From the NCBI GenBank assembly GCA_011055475.1, contig DSDH01000005.1:1-7769 (forward strand): a stretch of DNA of 7,769 nt, read 5' to 3'. This document shows, in pieces, positions 6,019-7,769 of this stretch (position 1 is its first letter; every line of letters starts with the position of its first letter). The notes under the pieces are model-generated. The model had not been told where the DNA came from. It saw only the letters and a program-made list of their open reading frames with translations, and searched no databases. The stretch comes from Phycisphaerales bacterium. Lineage in GTDB: Bacteria; Planctomycetota; Phycisphaerae; Sedimentisphaerales; Anaerohalosphaeraceae. A program made the translations under genes and the position numbers.

Positions 6019-6546
6019 TCATGCGTATTCGAGCGAGGCCATCAGGGCGTCGAGCAACAGGAGGACGTCGTCCTTGTCGCGCACGTCGGCGGGAAAGACC
6101 GGGCAAACGAGCCCCCGCTGTTCCACGAAGTCCTGGAAATGGACCATCGAGTGGCGGGTGGCTATGTCCGTACGGGTGACCCCGATGACCACGGCTGTCT
6201 CGTCGATGAAGTCCGCGAAGTTGTCGAGGTAGATGGCGAGGTCGTCCAGCGGTGCGGGCCGGGTGTTGTCGACCAGGATCACGAAGCCGAGTGCGCCCTC
6301 GGCGAGGATGCGCCACATGTGCTCGAAGCGCTGTTGCCCCGGTGTGCCGTAGAGCCGGACCTTCTGGCCGTCATCGAGCGTGAATTCCCCGAAATCCATG
6401 GCCGCCGTGGTCTCGTTTTTCACATCGGCCAGTTCGTCCGTGGCCAGGACGTCGGTCGAGATCGGCGGGATCTCGCTGATCGCGGCGATGGCGGTGGTCT
6501 TGCCGGCGCCGGGCGAGCCGGTGAAGATAAACTTGAGTTCGGCCAC
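6019..6546 (-). CDS. Small Ras-like GTPase of the bacterial roadblock-linked group
   Basis: 175 residues from a GTG start. Motifs in order: G1/P-loop GSPGAGKTT (10-18), a G2-type threonine in ETTAAMDFGEF (45-55), G3 in RLYGTPGQQRF (64-74), G4 in VTRTD (123-127) and a G5-like PADVRD (152-157). It is a one-domain GTPase like CvnD/MglA relatives, acting as a GTP/GDP switch in the cytoplasm. The G3 aspartate (DxxG) is replaced by Tyr66 and the Gln position is kept (GTPGQ), a pattern typical of bacterial GTPases of this type. G4 is TRTD in place of NKxD. The start is GTG 6546 with AAGAGAGAG just upstream; an open frame extends to an ATG at 6936, but that stretch is an Arg/His/Gln-rich shadow of the neighbouring gene. 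It lies in an operon with two roadblock genes downstream. Confidence 0.88.
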   Translation of the reverse strand: MAELKFIFTGSPGAGKTTAIAAISEIPPISTDVLATDELADVKNETTAAMDFGEFTLDDGQKVRLYGTPGQQRFEHMWRILAEGALGFVILVDNTRPAPLDDLAIYLDNFADFIDETAVVIGVTRTDIATRHSMVHFQDFVEQRGLVCPVFPADVRDKDDVLLLLDALMASLEYA

Positions 6547-6584
6547 TTGTGTCTCTCTCTTGGTGGTCTTCTGTCGTAACGCCG

Positions 6585-7550
6585 TCAGGCCAGGCCCAGG
6601 CTGGAGCGAATGCGGGCAAACAGGCCGCTGGTCGCGCCGGCCGATGGGGTGGCGGTCGCGGGGGGCGCCGTGCTCGCGGCGGCCGGCGTGCGCATCAGGT
6701 AGTCGCAGAGTTCGCAGGCGCAGACAAAGTTGGCCACGTTGGAAACGCCGATGTCGGTGGCGTTGGCGATTTCCTCGACGGTGGCGCTGCGTCGTGTCAT
6801 GAACCCCGCAATGCGATTGAAATAGGGCCGGGAGTACAGGATCTTGAGGTTGGGCCAGCGACGCAGCCGCAGGCGGTCGGTCATGTGAAAGCCGGGCGGG
6901 AGTGCCCCGCCTGCGCCCAGTATGGCGCTGATCCATTTCACCTCATCGATCGACAGCTGAAGGGTACCGTCGCCCGCGAGGGGCAGTACGGCAGCGGTGT
7001 TCATGGAGAGCTGCTGCAGGTCGGCAGTGAACAGCAGCGACATGTTCGCCAGCGCGTGCGAGGCACGGGCCATGCCGGCCGCCACATCCAGCTGGAGCGT
7101 GTATGCCCCCTGTGTCAGTTCCAGGTTGCGCGTGGCCTGGGTCTGCAGAAGCCAGTGGTAGGCGCGTTGTCCGCCCGCGGCTGCCGGATAATCGCCCTTC
7201 GTCGGCGCAGGTCTGGTGCTCGCGCGCGGTCCGGCCTCGAGGGTGGCGCCGGACAGTCCATGGATCAGCTCCTGGACATCACGAAACCGGATGGGCTTGG
7301 GCAGGTGGTGTGCGAACTGGCCTGTTCGGTCGGGCCGGGCTGCGTAGGCCACCAGCGTATTGTGTGGCTCGAGCTCCAGCACGGCGGCGGGTGCCTGGTC
7401 GGTATCCACAATGATGAGACCGGCCCGGTCCCGATCGTCCACGATCTCCAGGCGACTGTGTCCCCGGGATTCGATCAGGTCGAGATACGAGCGCAGCAGC
7501 TGGGCATCGCGTTGCTCGACGCCATGCAATGCAATTCTGACGGTGTGCAT
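6585..7550 (-). CDS. Unrecognised protein with receiver-like N-terminus and probable winged-helix C-terminus
   Basis: 321 residues; I do not recognise a named family. Residues 1-97 look like a degenerate response-regulator receiver: a first strand HTVRIALHG, a strand ending GLIIVDTD with Asp49/Asp51 near the phospho-acceptor position, and LPKPIRFRDVQELI (83-96), the usual KP element with Lys85. The N-terminal acidic pair is missing, so phosphorylation is doubtful. A linker (98-125) leads to a middle region (130-225) without clear motifs. Residues 236-287 (RPYFNRIAGFMTRRSATVEEIANATDIGVSNVANFVCACELCDYLM) have the spacing of a winged-helix unit. A disordered Ala/Pro/Thr tail follows, ending in a short amphipathic helix. 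The ATG at 7550 has AGAGG 5 nt upstream. It precedes the GTPase by 38 bp, the position DUF742 proteins occupy near conservon GTPases, so an adaptor role is inferred. Confidence 0.72.
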   Translation of the reverse strand: MHTVRIALHGVEQRDAQLLRSYLDLIESRGHSRLEIVDDRDRAGLIIVDTDQAPAAVLELEPHNTLVAYAARPDRTGQFAHHLPKPIRFRDVQELIHGLSGATLEAGPRASTRPAPTKGDYPAAAGGQRAYHWLLQTQATRNLELTQGAYTLQLDVAAGMARASHALANMSLLFTADLQQLSMNTAAVLPLAGDGTLQLSIDEVKWISAILGAGGALPPGFHMTDRLRLRRWPNLKILYSRPYFNRIAGFMTRRSATVEEIANATDIGVSNVANFVCACELCDYLMRTPAAASTAPPATATPSAGATSGLFARIRSSLGLA

Positions 7551-7560
7551 GTTTGCCTCT

Positions 7561-7752
7561 TCAGGGCTGCCGTCCGGCGCCCCGTTTGTTTGCCGGTCTG
7601 ATGCTGGATTTTCCCTTGGGGCTGGTCGTGCTGGTGGCTGTCGCGCCGGGAGCGGTCGGCCCTGAAGTGTCGGTATCCCCGGTGCGTCGGGATGAGACCG
7701 ACCGGTCCCGCGGTATCAACGTCTTCCATGGGTTCCGTAAGAAAAATGCCAT
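7561..7752 (-). CDS. Low-complexity reading frame, small gene or C-terminal end of a longer one
   Basis: 63 residues from the ATG at 7752, but the frame is open to the window edge, so this may be the tail of a longer protein. It starts with a short hydrophobic and aromatic stretch (MAFFLRNPWKTLIP), then becomes a disordered Thr/Ser/Pro/Lys/Arg-rich tail ending RPANKRGAGRQP. It stops 10 bp before the next ATG, the spacing expected of an operon member, which favours it being real. GAGGAA sits 11 nt before the ATG, a long but possible ribosome site. No function can be proposed from sequence. Lower confidence because composition alone could reflect a GC-rich spurious frame. Confidence 0.45.
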   Translation of the reverse strand: MAFFLRNPWKTLIPRDRSVSSRRTGDTDTSGPTAPGATATSTTSPKGKSSIRPANKRGAGRQP

Positions 7753-7769
7753 GTTCAGCGCATTTCCTC

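Noticed and set aside
6547..6936. N-terminal extension of the GTPase to an ATG at 6936
   Set aside because: The added 130 residues are Arg/His/Gln-rich and overlap the 321-residue gene in another frame. The GTG at 6546 sits directly before the P-loop strand and has a ribosome site.
7475..7729. Alternative 84-residue minus-strand frame near the right edge
   Set aside because: It overlaps the start of the 321-residue gene by 76 bp and has no ribosome site; the frame ending at 7561 has proper operon spacing.

Overview
This window looks like chromosomal DNA of a GC-rich gammaproteobacterium. The basis is the very high GC content, strong G/C third-position bias that leaves long shadow frames on the opposite strand, and gene types common in the Chromatiales/Ectothiorhodospiraceae (a secreted DsrE-like protein, a PiT transporter, a roadblock/GTPase cluster). 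The genus cannot be named from the sequence alone. I see no tRNA, rRNA, insertion sequence, CRISPR array or phage gene.

Left part (1-1701, all minus strand): a 28-bp perfect palindrome that probably ends transcription; a small secreted DsrE-family protein; a 268-bp gap; a YbaK/EbsC-type aminoacyl-tRNA deacylase; and an OsmC-family protein. The last two genes could be co-transcribed, with a candidate internal promoter in front of the deacylase. A divergent intergenic region (1702-1843) follows. It holds an AT-rich patch with a Pho-box-like direct repeat overlapped by a perfect small palindrome, and a good -10 hexamer.

Middle part (1844-5081, plus strand): a PiT-family inorganic phosphate transporter, then, after a consensus TATAAT, a 527-residue protein. 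Its N-terminal half carries protein-kinase-like catalytic spacing and its C-terminal half is a complete calcineurin-like metallophosphoesterase. A strong bidirectional terminator (5102-5137) separates it from the right part.

Right part (5157-7752, minus strand): a compact operon read from right to left. It holds the end of a low-complexity reading frame that may begin outside the window, a 321-residue protein with a receiver-like N-terminus and a probable winged-helix C-terminus, a small Ras-like GTPase with a GTG start, and two different roadblock/LC7 proteins. Gaps are 10 to 38 bp. The make-up recalls the conservons of actinobacteria (roadblock protein, wHTH-like DUF742 protein, GTPase) and MglA/MglB-type switches. 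It is the best candidate here for a poorly described signalling system: a GTPase switch, two roadblock partners (possible regulators or scaffolds) and an unrecognised adaptor.
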